A stretch of DNA of 60,000 bases from Antedon mediterranea (taxonomy: Eukaryota; Echinodermata; Crinoidea; Comatulida; Antedonidae), in NCBI RefSeq assembly GCF_964355755.1, contig NC_092671.1:9251001-9311000 (forward strand), given 5' to 3'. Below the pieces are notes generated by a model, which had not been told where the DNA came from, did no database searches, and was given only the letters and a program-made list of their open reading frames with translations. A program made the translations under genes and the position numbers. Of the stretch, positions 28,445-41,234 are shown in pieces; position 1 is the first letter of the stretch; each line of letters starts with the position of its first letter.

Positions 28445-28530
28445 TGTAAGTAGGTAAGTAAGTATTTATTGCTTTCCAAGAACAGTGCAATTTATAAAAC
28501 AGCATAGGCCTAAGTATTTGAATGAAAATA
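28445..28530 (-). mobile_element. Possible 3' end of a non-LTR retrotransposon
   Basis: On the minus strand, GTTCTTGGAAAGCAATAAAT is followed by ACTTACTTACCTACTTAC, a unique sequence ending in a short tandem tail as in the 34-kb copy. No coding part is visible. Confidence 0.35.
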
Positions 28531-29409
28531 AATACATAGAAATATACAAACATTAAACTTGAGAAATTAAACATGGAAAGCAGGTGATAAACCTTTCCAC
28601 ACATTGATACAATGCAAATACAAAAATATAGATCTATTATTATTTATCTTATATTACAAATTAATTTCAATAACAAATTTAACTTATGCAAGTTCTGGCC
28701 TACTCTAATTTTAACTGCTTATACAGATTATGTCACAAATACATAAGAAATTTTTCTGTTCTAAAATCACACAAATTTGTACTGTGATGATATGAATCAT
28801 TTTTACGATGTGTTTCTAGTGATTAGGCCTATAACATTATTAATACCGAATCTAATTGTCCATACCACGCAAACCTACGCTACAATATGGGATTGTAATC
28901 ACAAACTTTAGCAAAATCCGCTTGGCTTAATTTTGTTTGACTTCTGTTTTTGGCCAACAGCCAGTTTTTAATTCCATATTTGTATTAAATTATAAATATT
29001 GATATTATTCATATTTTAATGTAGGGGGGAAGTTGTAATATGTAATAATAATGATTTATTTACCACAGAAGCGGTATGAGTCAGCATGGTTACCGTAAAT
29101 ATTGGCAATGCGTTAATTTGTATTAATAGAACGGTTTCGAGATCATTAAGATTTTTCAAAAATTGCAACAAAATACTGTAATGATATTTTGAAAGATCTG
29201 ACAAGATATTTACGGTTTATGATGTTTCCTACAAATATCATGACGTCACATCGAGAATCGTTATGTGTGCAAAGACAGACTGACTTTATTTCACAAGACA
29301 ATGCAACTATTAGGTCTAGAAGTGATTCTGGCTACGATCTTGTGTTTCTAAGCGTGTACACTCGTAAGGTGGGTGTAGTCGCGTGCTGACGCGTCGTTAA
29401 AAAGTTCGC

Positions 29410-29452
29410 TAATTACGTCCCTAATTACGTCCCTAATTACGTCCCTAATTTA
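29410..29452. repeat. 12-bp tandem repeat
   Basis: Three and a half exact copies of CTAATTACGTCC. Each copy contains TTACGTCC, close to a half-palindromic CREB/bZIP-type site. Confidence 0.85.
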
Positions 29453-30018
29453 CAACAAGTTTAATAGAATAGAATTCTTAGTACTGAATAATATTTATCC
29501 GTTGCCGCAATTAGTTCAATTGTACGTATAGACACAATTATGTTGCTATTTTGAGTGTTTTTTAACGAAACTAAATGCGTCAATTTAATTCCGCTTATAT
29601 GGTAAATTTTAAATATCTATGCATTAACCAGATTAAAATATTAATTGACTGATAAATTGATGCATCTTACAGATTATAAAAATTAATAAAACCCTATTAA
29701 AACTGGGCGTTGTGGAATGTCGCAACACAATTATTCCTTACCGCTATAATTTAGGATAGTGGTCGATTTATCAATAGGTATAGCTGATTGTGCTTATCCA
29801 GTGGAAATTACCAGGATTAGTTATGGACTGTCTAATCTGTAAATCGTGGGTTAGCCTATACAAGTACAATCCCATATATAGTCATCGTATCTTTTAATTG
29901 TACCTAGAACGGCAGGTATATTATAAACCACAGTTACCACAGAAATAAACAAACGAATTAGCATAAAATAACATGAGTAATTAATAGGCCTACATTCGAT
30001 AATATATGCAGTTTACTT

Positions 30019-30113
30019 TAATCTGACCAATCGCAAGCAACAGCATATCCGAATTATAATTACCTAATGTTGCGCGTATGTTTTGCGTTGCTTCCTCGTG
30101 GAAGCCAAGTTTA
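30019..30113. mobile_element. Palindromic MITE, half copy
   Basis: TCTGACCAATCGCAAGCAAC followed by TTGCGTTGCTTCCTCGTGGA, then AGCCAAG. Only one half of the palindrome plus part of the core is recognisable; diverged. Confidence 0.6.
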
Positions 30114-31698
30114 AGAAACACATTACATAATTATCTAGAAGAGTCTTTAAACAAACAACTCCCGGGTCAAGTTCATTAACAGGATGTTACTCTACGAAGA
30201 CCATCCTACACATAAACGGAAGTTACAAATTAACCAGCTTGCGTTGGAATAGCACGATATTATGTTCGGTAATACATTAGTAAAATGGAAGTGGAACCAC
30301 CATTTTGCAACTTCCGCGTAAGATTCACCACATTTCATGCTACTGGTTCCACACACACTAGCTATTTTCGCACAGCATCATTGTGACGGCTCTTCTGAGA
30401 TTAAGCCGTTGCGTTTCATTTAACAAATCACTTTTCGCGTAGATACGCGGTAGCTATGAGCTAATGGAATCTTTCTTAAAGACATTGATCAAAATTCTCA
30501 AGATTGCCTACTTGTAAGAAACACTTCTGTGGTTACAATTGCCTTATTTTAATCATCGTGAAGGCGTGCCCTTTTCCCGTTTAAATACTTCCTTCCCCGG
30601 AAGTTCAAAAGTGTGGCACTTTCTTATTGAACCACAGGAAGTGCTGTATTAATATCAGATATTTTGTATTACGATTTTTACAATAGAAAGTATTGAAATT
30701 GAAATTTTCCATCCATCGTAGCAGCATTCGTAAATTAAATGGCGTACAGTATTGATGGACTCACAATTATTTACAGTTTTAGAATTGTAACATTTTCACT
30801 TCTTTTTTTTTTTATATGGATTTTATACCTGATGTGTTTTCTACTATTTTTGCCTTCTTATTTTAAGTGTTTTATATGTTGTCTTTTCTTGCCCTGAATA
30901 TGCTTGGTCCCCCAAACTGTGACCTGGAATGTTTGTTCATTCTTGTGTTTTTTTTAAAAATAGGCCTAAAGGATGATTTTATATAATTCTATATGCATAA
31001 TTCAATTCTTTATTATTACATCACAACAAATTTGATCAAATTAACATCAAGAAGGTAAGCAATAAAACAAACAGCTTTCAAAAACAATTAATTACCGTAT
31101 GTCTCCTAAAAAAGGCTGAGAAAACATAATTGATAGCAGGCACAGTAAGAAAAATAATAATAAATAATGTATGAGCATAGGTCAATACTTAGATTTTGTT
31201 GAGCATGCTCTTTTGTGTGTAAATGAGACTATCGAGTCAATGACATTTCTACCCCCGTAGGTCATAAACTGTGTTTTGCAATATCAAAATAATACAATAC
31301 TCTCTTCAACCACCAATCACCTTTTAAATACCGATTTTCATCGACTTATAACCGACAAAAGCAAATACGAAATTGTACCGTTATTTAGCTAACTATTGTA
31401 AAAAAATAGGGATATATTTAAGTGTATTGTTTTCGTAGACGGCAGAATTACTTGTAAGGGTTCGTGTGTCTCCACCACCTTGACTTAGGGTTGCTAATCG
31501 CTCAATTGCTCTATTGACAAGTTTTTTAACTGTAATTGCTCGAGGTAGTTAAATGTGTGTATAGTGTGTCGTGAATTGGACCAGAAAAGTGGTTAGTTCT
31601 CAAACATAAAAAAGGTATTATCATACAATGTTACTGTGTTAATTTTTTCCGGTGATTATATTTTGATAAACAATACATTTTAATTAAAACAAAACCAT

Positions 31699-31806
31699 AT
31701 GTTGGTTCCCTCCAGGGCGCAACGTTAAGACGTAATATGACCAATCACAAGCGATGATTGATGTTTATACGTCATGCGTTGCGTCGTCCTAGTGAGAGTC
31801 AAGCTT
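31699..31806. mobile_element. Palindromic MITE, shortened copy
   Basis: GTTGGTTCCCTCCAGGGCGCAACG on the left and GCGTTGCGTCGTCCTAGTGA on the right, around the core GACCAATCACAAGCGATGAT. Same family as 43.9 and 44.2 kb, with an internal deletion. Confidence 0.75.
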
Positions 31807-31934
31807 AATTAAAGTATCTAATGCACTCGTCTTATTAAAAAAGGTTATTAATGTGTAAGTGTGCTTATAAGAACAAAAATGTAATAAATATAGGATGAAA
31901 ATGATACTGAGGATTAAAGTGTAGGTCTCGTTGA

Positions 31935-32000
31935 TGATATGACGGTATCAGATGATGATGATGATGACGTTGGGGATAATGACGGTGAAGATGATGCTGT
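31935..32000. repeat. Imperfect GAT/GAC microsatellite
   Basis: GATGATGATGATGATGAC and following diverged GATGAC/GAAGAT triplets. Simple sequence, no gene context. Confidence 0.7.
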
Positions 32001-33950
32001 GGATCAGCTGACGTTAAGGGGGATCGTGAGATGAGGTTTACAAATAGTGGGAAATTATGGTTTTACAGTTGTAACGGGTTGTATTTCAGCATCTTGAATT
32101 AGACACAGAATCGGCGCCGTATTAAGATTATTTAACGCTTCAATCGTCTGTGTCGGCAAAAACTAAACACATGAACAATAGTTGAGCAATACCACAATAT
32201 AACCGATGAAACTAGTGAACTGAATGAAGACAGAACACTATCTATTGTTTGATGTTGGAATTTAGAAAATGTGGAAATATATTTTCTAGAATTCCGTTCA
32301 TCAATAATTTTCATTCATTACCGGTATATATTATTGTAGAAAGAAAATGATTTGATCTCTGGCCAGATATGTTGAGAAAGAATCCGTTTAGAATTTACAC
32401 GTAACAAAACCATCAGAGTGATGCAATCACTCGTGCCTATGTATCATCATTATTCATGTATTTGGTTAAATTTAATTCACCTATTACTAAATATCGGGTC
32501 AGTGACACCACATAAAGATACAAACGTTTAAAATGCTTTCAAACGCACTTATAAATTAATTTTACAAACGCTGATAAGCTTATAAACGCGTTCAATCGAC
32601 GTTAGACAATTTTATAAACGCGTGTAAACGCTAATAATACAGCTTTTATACGCGCGCTTATGTTCCTCTGTGCACGGTACGTGGGACCATAGCGCAAATT
32701 CCTTATGAAATGTAGGCATATTGAAACAAAGTAATTATCGAGTAATTGAGCCTATACTCAAGGATTTCACAGAAAAAGGTACAGAAGTATAGGTGCGTTT
32801 ACAATAACCTAATGTAAATTATAAAAAGATAAAATAATAGAAATAGTTTAGATACGGTATTGGTAAATACAGGGTAAAGGTACGATGTATTATCGAGGGC
32901 TTTCCATGTCTCGACAATTGTATAACTAAACCCACACCAGTTTAACCCACAGAGCAATAAAATTTGTTCTTGCTCACCATATTATCTGTACTACGGTACT
33001 ATAATATAGAAAAGAATAATGCGATTTTGTGGGCTAAAACCTATCTATATCGCATGTATTTATGATTATCATTTTTGTGTTTTGTGTCATTGAAACGAAA
33101 GGTAATTTACTTTTACAATAGACAAAATACCTCGCGGTGGTACTTTATTTAATTACTATACGAACTTCAAAAATTCAATTAGACATACTTGTATGACAGT
33201 AACAAACTCAGTGGACCGATACTAACCATAACCATAATAAACAAATTGGTTTTGAATTGAGATTTAGGGACAGCTCAGTTAAACCATTGTAACGGAGACA
33301 AAATGCCAATGGTACAGTAAAGTATAGGTACATCATGACAATTAGTTCCATAGAATCAAACACGAGAAAGGTTTATCAAAGAAGTATGTGTATAACAGAA
33401 GCAGTTGAAATGGGTCATGTTTTTATCTAACGGCACATCAAAATTACCTTTTTAAAATATGTAAATTATTGTATACTGTTAAAGATAATTTCCGCGAGAA
33501 ATAATTGTCACACATAATTGCCACTAATATCGCATTACTTGTTTTGTAACCCAACTTTATTGTCTCTATTATTTTTAATGAGTGAGAAAATGTGCTCGAG
33601 TATCGAATAAAAGAATTAGGATTATTATGTAACGGTTTTATAAGCCAATGCTGTAATCTGTAAAATAGTTTGGATACGTACGATAAGTACATACTTGAAT
33701 TGTTTGAATAGCCGGTTATGTAATCATCAACAATAACCAGTTATTCAATCAATGTGTGTTGAAAGAAAGTAAATTTTGGTTTGGCCCACACTAAAGTTCT
33801 AGTGTGCTGCTCACTCCGGGGTTGAAATCCGTCAAATATGGGGCTTTGTCCACGAGGGAACAAATTCAATTTCAATTATCATAGTCATAACACAAGAAAC
33901 TCAAATAAAATACATATTCCAAAAAAAAAACAAAACTCTATTATTCCAAC

Positions 33951-33979
33951 CATGGAGAAATCAGACTGATTTCTCCATG
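33951..33979. other. Perfect 14-bp hairpin
   Basis: CATGGAGAAATCAG, one base, CTGATTTCTCCATG: perfect arms and a one-base centre. It is flanked by TTCCAAC on both sides (left TTCCAAC, right TTCCAACA), a possible 7-bp direct repeat. Confidence 0.8.
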
Positions 33980-34049
33980 TTCCAACATAACATTCAGTTT
34001 TCAGGGCCAAAATATCTACCTACTAGTACCCAAATACATAACCGAATCT

Positions 34050-34140
34050 CTAACAATAAAACACTTTATTCTTTATTCTTTATTCTTTATTAAAAACAAA
34101 CCAATTGGCAGCAAATCTGCTGAATTGCATGGTAAGGGAA
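34050..34140 (-). mobile_element. Possible 3' end of a non-LTR retrotransposon
   Basis: On the minus strand a unique stretch (CAGATTTGCTGCCAATTGG) runs into a tandem AATAAAGAATAAAG tail. A short-repeat tail is typical of several LINE 3' ends. No reverse transcriptase frame is visible upstream, so it would be a truncated copy. Confidence 0.35.
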
Positions 34141-35267
34141 AATATACATTCAAAAGACAGGTAAAGTAATAGTCATCATTAAACAAAATTATCGCAATTA
34201 AAAAATATATGTAAATGTAAACATAAAGTTAAAAAAATATAGTCTTATTGCAAGGATATAGTATATACATATTTTCCACATACAATCACTGAATCCTAAA
34301 TAATTTTAAATCAAATTTCATTGATATTTTTCAATCGGTTTAATTTTTTTTATATTGCTTTTTGTTCTTGTTATTCGATAAAATTGTACAGTACCTTATT
34401 TTTTATTTTAGGCAGCCCTTTACAAGTTTTCGCTTTTTAAGTTTTGCCGCTCTTAGTTATCATTAATTCATTACAAACTTTGTACATAGAAAAGAAAAGA
34501 GAAATAAATATATAATATAATGTAATGTAAAAGGAAGGGACATTATACAGGCTGTTCATATACCTTTCCAATATTATGGTTGGAGAATAATAATGATGCA
34601 CACTTAGTAATCTCTGGTTGATTTCTTTATTTAGAATCGTTCATTGGTCAGCGGCTAACCATATTAAGACCTAAATAATTCAATCAAATTCTTGTTGTTT
34701 TACTTTTTGTTGGGTTTTTTTGTTATATTTCCCTTAAAGTGTGTTATGTCATACTAAAGTCACATGCTTAAGAAATGTTAAATTATTAGGTCATGTTTTA
34801 GTTCCGGTAAGTTGTGTGATGTAAGACTGACGTGGCTCTTTCTTTTTATAGGAATAATACCATGCTTTTGATAATCCTATATATCCTATACAAAATGTGT
34901 GTGAATAGACGTAATTGCATAGACTATAGAAAGTATTTAAACCTTAGGCATTTTCATTGTACAATAAGGAACGTTTCAAGTTCGCATTATTAAGATCAAA
35001 TATGCGGATATATTTGATTGATAATAATTTATATTAGGAAAAGGAAATGCTTATTCTGTATTATTTGATTGATGGCTATTATATTGGTGATAGGCCTATA
35101 TTGTATTTTTGGTTCGTTCATCGATCGATCCAGTAAAGTTATTGATTGTGTATGCCTACTGAGAGTCACGCAGACTTTTGTGACTATTTTGGTACCATAA
35201 ATCTCCCTCACTCTTTTATTACAGTGTATTTCCCTGTTAAGCTACTGATTTGTTTATTTCTTGGTTA

Positions 35268-35460
35268 AAGATGTATTTTCCCCCAAAAAACATAAACTAT
35301 TATTTCAATTAAAATTTAAAGTTATTCACTTCCGGAGAAAAAAAAACCAACACAAAATTATTGATTAAATAAATTAAATTCTAACCAAAAACCCATTTTC
35401 TGACAGATAATTTGACTCATTTTTGCTTTAAACTACATTTTTTTAGGTAAATTTTTTTTC
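35268..35460. mobile_element. Diverged copy of the TGTCCCCC-ended element
   Basis: Begins TTAAAGATGTATTTTCCCCC. The reverse complement of its right half (ATTTACCTAAAAAAATGTAG, then TTTAAAGCAAAAATGA) matches the interior of the 26-kb copy (atttacctgaaaaaactgta). The right end is missing, so it is truncated. Confidence 0.6.
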
Positions 35461-36071
35461 CAATGCAATTTCTGGTCAAAGTGAATAATTCAACAATGAA
35501 ACTCTCTTCTCTACTATGTCGTGTGTCTTTAAGATTTCGTTGTGACACTTTGTGTCGTGAGAGTTGGTTATGCACATTTTTCTCTTGCTTACTTTATATG
35601 CTTTCTTTTTCTGCTATGAAAAAATTTACGAAGAAGACTAAGATATCGATTACCTCAAGTATGTTCCCAGTTTGCTTTAGTTTTTCGTTATTAGAAATTT
35701 ATATCTTGAATATTGTTGCGGTTTCTTATTTTCGAGTTGTTAGATGATTTTGTGTTTTTCATTGCTTGTTTTTAAAATTTGATTACTAACTATTTTGTTT
35801 GTCACCTTTACATGCTGTTACTGTTTGTTTATCAGGAGCATTTTATATGTGCATGTACAGTATATCTGTCGAGTTACATTTTAGAACTTGTTCAACCAGA
35901 AGTCCTGTAAAAACAGCTTACAGAATAAATTCCTTACGTTGATGACATGATTCTAGTTGGCCCGAAATGTCACCCCATTTCCGCACCATTGATTGAATAA
36001 AACGCGCGAATAATAAAAGTGTTAAAGAAAATAAACAAATATTAAAGCAGCCAATAACCGTAACATGTAGA

Positions 36072-36099
36072 ACCAGGGAGTTGTAAACAACTCCCTGGT
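36072..36099. other. Perfect 13-bp hairpin
   Basis: ACCAGGGAGTTGT, two bases, ACAACTCCCTGGT. Perfect arms, GC-rich relative to the surroundings. Not followed by a T-run, and in eukaryotic DNA, so not called a terminator. Confidence 0.8.
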
Positions 36100-36471
36100 A
36101 CAACCAACTAAATATGACGCCAAAATAACGCGATCCTAACCACAGCCTTTACTGAATAATTTACAGTTCAATTATCATTAACTAATTAGGCTTTAACGCG
36201 TTCAAGTTTATTGTCATTGTGAAAGTTTATGACGCCTTTACTTGTTTATCATATTTGACGTCATAATCGTCATAGGCCTAATATGCAAGATTTGAGGTAT
36301 CTGAACTTTATTGAAGTCCACGATAAGCTTACTGGTAAAAATGAGAGGCTTAGTTTTGTCTGAATAAAGCAAAGTTAGAAATTAGCTGAAACATTTTAAA
36401 ATAAAGAATGAATAACATTTTACAAAAGATTGTCATTGTCACTGGTGTAAATAAAATAATAAATAAGAGTA

Positions 36472-36640
36472 AAGTTCTATCAAATTGTATGTGCCCATAT
36501 ATGGACATGATGATGTCATATCACTGCCATATTTAAGCATATCACTACCATATTTGAGCACATCACACTTTTTTTATAGTGTAGACCATGGAAGAGTGGT
36601 AGAGTGGTGGTAAAGCTCTTTCCTAGTGTAGACAGAGCTT
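36472..36640. mobile_element. Second, rearranged copy of the AGCTCT MITE family, opposite orientation
   Basis: The reverse complement of the 7.2-kb element aligns with this stretch: tcatatcactgccatattt, atcactaccatatttgagca and catcacactttttttata match in order. The right side carries two nested ends (AAGCTCTTTCCTAGTGTAGA followed by CAGAGCTTA), so it is decayed or rearranged. Confidence 0.75.
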
Positions 36641-37529
36641 AATTAGATAATCAAACTCAAATTTGTTTCAGAAAGAATGTTCTAATATCTTAGAAATAAT
36701 TAAACAAATGCCATCCATACGCCTCAAGTCAGTTGGGTCAGTAGGCAAGCGGTTTCACTCAAAAAGTCACCTTTGCATAGATAATACGTCTGTGGAATTG
36801 ATTGCTAAATATGATAAGTGTGGGCGGATGATGAACAATAAGTCTTTTATATTTCCAGAATAATAGTAAATATTTCTTTTCAATTTTAGAATAATAGATA
36901 TAATGGTAAATGATAGACAACATATGTTAACGTTATGTGAAACATCTATATTAAACACCTGACCGCATTACAACGGATGTTCACAAAGAACACAATTTCA
37001 AATTCAATTTAAGGAATAAAGTGAATATAATTACTATAGGCCTTTATGAAAGGTTCACAGATGTTTAGATAGGTGGTACTGTATTATTAAAGTACAATAA
37101 GTTGTGTAGTAGTGTATCATACTATATTAATAACCCCAAATATTGTTGTTAATGTATAGGCCTAACGAACCTTCTTCATTCAGTAAATTCAGTAAATTTA
37201 TGGGAATGGTATTGTCCGTTTAGTAACAACATGTACATGTATACTTATTTCGATGTGGATTAATTTGAATCAACACTAATAACTTGCGGTTTCGAACAGT
37301 TGATTATTTAATGAAAGGAATAATACACAGTTCGAAATGAGTGATTGATAGAATGTTAAAGGATGAAGTTGTCAGAGTTTGGTTAAACATTGTTGAAGTA
37401 GAAGGCAGTGTCTCGTGGTACGGTAGAACCGTAAAACAATAACACCAACTATGCCTCATAGAGCAGCTTAAAACTGTGCAAAAGTGGTAACCAACTATTA
37501 TGATAAGGTAGTTAGAACTGTGAAAAAGT

Positions 37530-39455
37530 GGTAACCAACTATGCCTAATAGAGCAGCTTATCATAGTGATAACCAACTATGCCACATAGAGCAGCTTATC
37601 ATAGTGGTAACCAACTATGCCACATAGAGCAGCTTATCATAGTGGTAACCAACTATGCCACATAGAGCAGCTTATCATAGTGGTAACCAACTATGCCACA
37701 TAGAGCAGCTTATCATAGTGGTAACCAACTATGCCACATAGAGTAGCTTATCATAGTGGTAACCAACTATGCCACATAGAGCAGCTTATCATAGTGGTAA
37801 CCAACTATGCCTAATAGAGCAGCTTATCATAGTGGTAACCAACTATGCCACATAGAGCAGCTTATCATAGTGGTAACCAACTATGCCACATAGAGTAGCT
37901 TATCATAGTGGTAACCAACTATGCCACATAGAGTAGCTTATCATAGTGGTAATCAACTATGCCACATAGAGTAACTTATCATAGTGGTAATCAACTATGC
38001 CACATAGAGCAGCTTATCATAGTGGTAACCAACTATGCCACATAGAGCAGCTTATCATAGTGGTAACCAACTATGCCACATAGAGCAGCTTATCATAGTG
38101 GTAACCAACTATGCCACATAGAGCAGCTTATCATAGTGGTAACCAACTATGCCACATAGAGCAGCTTATCATAGTGGTAACCAACTATGCCACATAGAGT
38201 AGCTTATCATAGTGGTAACCAACTATGCCACATAGAGCAGCTTATCATAGTGGTAACCAACTATGCCACATAGAGCAGCTTATCATAGTGGTAACCAACT
38301 ATGCCACATAGAGTAACTTATCATAGTGGTAACCAGCTATGCCACATAGAGCAGCTTATCATAGTGGTAACCAACTATGCCACATAGAGTAACTTATCAT
38401 AGTGGTAACCAACTATGGCACATAGAGCAGCTTATCATAGTGGTAACCAACTATGCCACATAGAGCAGCTTATCATAGTGGTAACCAACTATGCCACATA
38501 GAGCAGCTTATCATAGTGGTAACCAACTATGCCACATAGAGCAGCTTATCATAGTGGTAACCAACTATGCCACATAGAGCAGCTTATCATAGTGGTAACC
38601 AACTATGCCACATAGAGCAGCTTATCATAGTGGTAACCAACTATGCCACATAGAGCAGCTTATCATAGTGGTAACCAACTATGCAACATAGAGTAGCTTA
38701 TCATAGTGGTAACCAACTATGCCACATAGAGCAGCTTATCATAGTGGTAACCAACTATGCCACATAGAGCAGCTTATCATAGTGGTAACCAACTATGCCA
38801 CATAGAGTAACTTATCATAGTGGTAACCAGCTATGCCACATAGAGCAGCTTATCATAGTGGTAACCAACTATGCCACATAGAGTAACTTATCATAGTGGT
38901 AACCAACTATGGCACATAGAGCAGCTTATCATAGTGGTAACCAACTATGCCACATAGAGCAGCTTATCATAGTGGTAACCAACTATGCCACATAGAGCAG
39001 CTTATCATAGTGGTAACCAACTATGCCACATAGAGCAGCTTATCATAGTGGTAACCAACTATGCCACATAGAGCAGCTTATCATAGTGGTAACCAACTAT
39101 GCCACATAGAGTAACTTATCATAGTGGTAACCAACTATGCCACATAGAGCAGCTTATCATAGTGGTAACCAACTATGCCACATAGAGCAGCTTATCATAG
39201 TGGTAACCAACTATGCCACATAGAGCAGCTTATCATAGTGGTAACCAACTATGCCACATAGAGCAGCTTATCATAGTGGTAACCAACTATGCCACATAGA
39301 GCAGCTTATCATAGTGGTAATCAACTATGCCACATAGAGCAGCTTATCATAGTGGTAACCAACTATGCCACATAGAGCAGCTTATCATAGTGGTAACCAG
39401 CTATGCCACATAGAGTAACTTATCATAGTGGTAACCAACTATGCTTAATAGAGTA
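37530..39455. repeat. 38-bp tandem satellite, about 50 copies
   Basis: Nearly identical 38-bp units run without interruption; each contains CATAGTGGTAACCAACTATG and GCCACATAGAGCAGCTTAT. Variants occur at fixed positions (gagcag, gagtag, gagtaa before ctt; aacc or aatc; caac or cagc; gccacat, ggcacat or gcctaat). Diverged copies flank the block (from about 37440, and after 39450), as expected for an array that homogenises from its centre. A 38-bp period is not a multiple of three, so it cannot hold a long repeated frame. There are no unique spacers. Confidence 0.96.
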
Positions 39456-40723
39456 GCTTAGATCTGTACAAAAATTGTAACCAGCAACTATATAAGACAG
39501 AATAACTAGGATGAAGACAATTATGATAAAGTAGCCAAGCAGCTCAGAATAATTTAGCTAAGAGGATGATGGATGAGATCAAATGTTGCCAAATCCAACC
39601 CAACGAGAGCTGTTGGAGAAAGAATGCTAGGAGATACGATCAAATGCTGCAGTCAAGTGATATAGCAGCTTAATGAGATAGAGACCAATCTACAGTAGTG
39701 GTCACAGATTAATATTCAATGATTGCATCATATTCTTTTTTGATTTACCAATACAGGATTCCGGTCAATACGGCACTTCAGAAAGTTTGATGTTTCCATC
39801 CTCTTCCGCTTATCTAAACGGCATTCTTAGAAATGGATCACCGTACCGTAATCTGCGGATTGCAGATCAGGTATAGAAGACGTAAAATACTACCTGCCTC
39901 AGTTGAATTGCAAGGACAAACCATGGATTAAAATTAAATAGCACATTTTATCTATGGACATAAATACACATACATCCGAGATTGTTCAATTTAATTTCTA
40001 ATGATAGGCCTTCAATACCTGGATCCCCAAAAATACGCATGAAATATGGTAAACACATCCGATAATACACATACGGTATCATGAATAGATAACCGTACCG
40101 TGTCTGCAAACGGAATATTTTGTCCTATGGACTACTGTAACGTCTCCTATTGTATAATAGTTAATACTTCTACTGTTCATTTCTGCTCGGTCAATTTAGC
40201 GTTGATGTTATGTGCACTTTTTTTCTATAATTTGTTAGAGTTATAATCCAACTGTTACTGGTACTGCACAATGTAAATAATCGCATTTGATTGTGGTTTC
40301 CCGACCCCGAACTTACCCTTCCCCCTCACCCTGTTTGACATCATCTTGTTTATATTTTGAACTTTATTTAACAAGTCGTGTCCTTCACCAACCCTGTGAA
40401 ACAAATACCTATTATCGAATGAACCCTAATTCGACTTTTTGTATTGTTTGTATGTGCATTAATTAATTAGTTGATTTGTTACAATCAGCATTTTGCCATG
40501 ACCAGTGTTTACAACTCAAAATCCTATTGATTTGTTTTTGATTTGTGACAAATGTAAAATTGTTTGTCAGATTTGCTTTATGTTTGCGAATCAATTGTTC
40601 CATTAAGATGCATTTTATATTCAGGGACAAGGTCGGTACAAACGGCCACTCAACCATTTTATTTTTTTTATGTTATATGTAAATATGATAAATTAGTTGT
40701 CGATATTTTCGTTATTGTGTATT

Positions 40724-40795
40724 CAATCGTAAATAGATCGTAAATCGTAATCGTAAATCGTAATCGTAAATCGTAAATCATAAATCGTAAATCGT
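40724..40795. repeat. Short tandem repeat of ATCGTAA / ATCGTAAATCGTA
   Basis: About ten copies of ATCGTAA with occasional loss of one base (6- and 7-bp units mixed). A simple microsatellite in gene-free DNA. Confidence 0.85.
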
Positions 40796-41234
40796 TATGT
40801 TGCATGCATGAAGAGTTATTTCAAACCCGATACATTTTGATATTCGGTATAATGTAGTTGTCTAAAAGTTTTTTTTTATACTTTCAATCCGAGTAATCCT
40901 GACACTGTTTGTATTCCAACAAGGTTGTGAAGTAAACAATATCAAATCAACAGTACAATAATAGCATCCGTTTTTATTACCGGTTCTCCAAGTACATGTC
41001 GATTCTGTTATTTCAAAGGAAGCATTAGCATCTATTATGAATGTGTGTTTTCTTCCAACGTCAAGGTTTTACGACAATTTTAATCCTCTTAGAGACAAAT
41101 AATGATTCTAGAACCCTGGTTTAATAAAATTGTTTACATGCTGAGAAACCTTGTAAATCTGTGTTTATTCTTTTCGCTTCTCAAGGGTGTGATGTTTACC
41201 ATGACCTCTGAATAAACATATTTTGGGAAGTATG

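Larger units (their letters stand above)
20959..37440. other. Intergenic region upstream of the aminotransferase
   Basis: Holds the repeats and MITEs listed separately, and no recognisable exon. Possible 5' flanking elements of the aminotransferase (a CCAAT on the minus strand near 21068, TTAAATA near 21115) are too weak to call. A run of GGAAGT/ACTTCC motifs at about 30210-30640 is noted without assignment. Confidence 0.5.

Noticed and set aside
36072-36099. Rho-independent terminator
   Set aside because: The hairpin lacks a T-run and the DNA is eukaryotic.
37530-39455. CRISPR-like array of 38-bp repeats
   Set aside because: The repeats are contiguous with no unique spacers, and the surroundings are intron-bearing eukaryotic DNA. 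It is a satellite.
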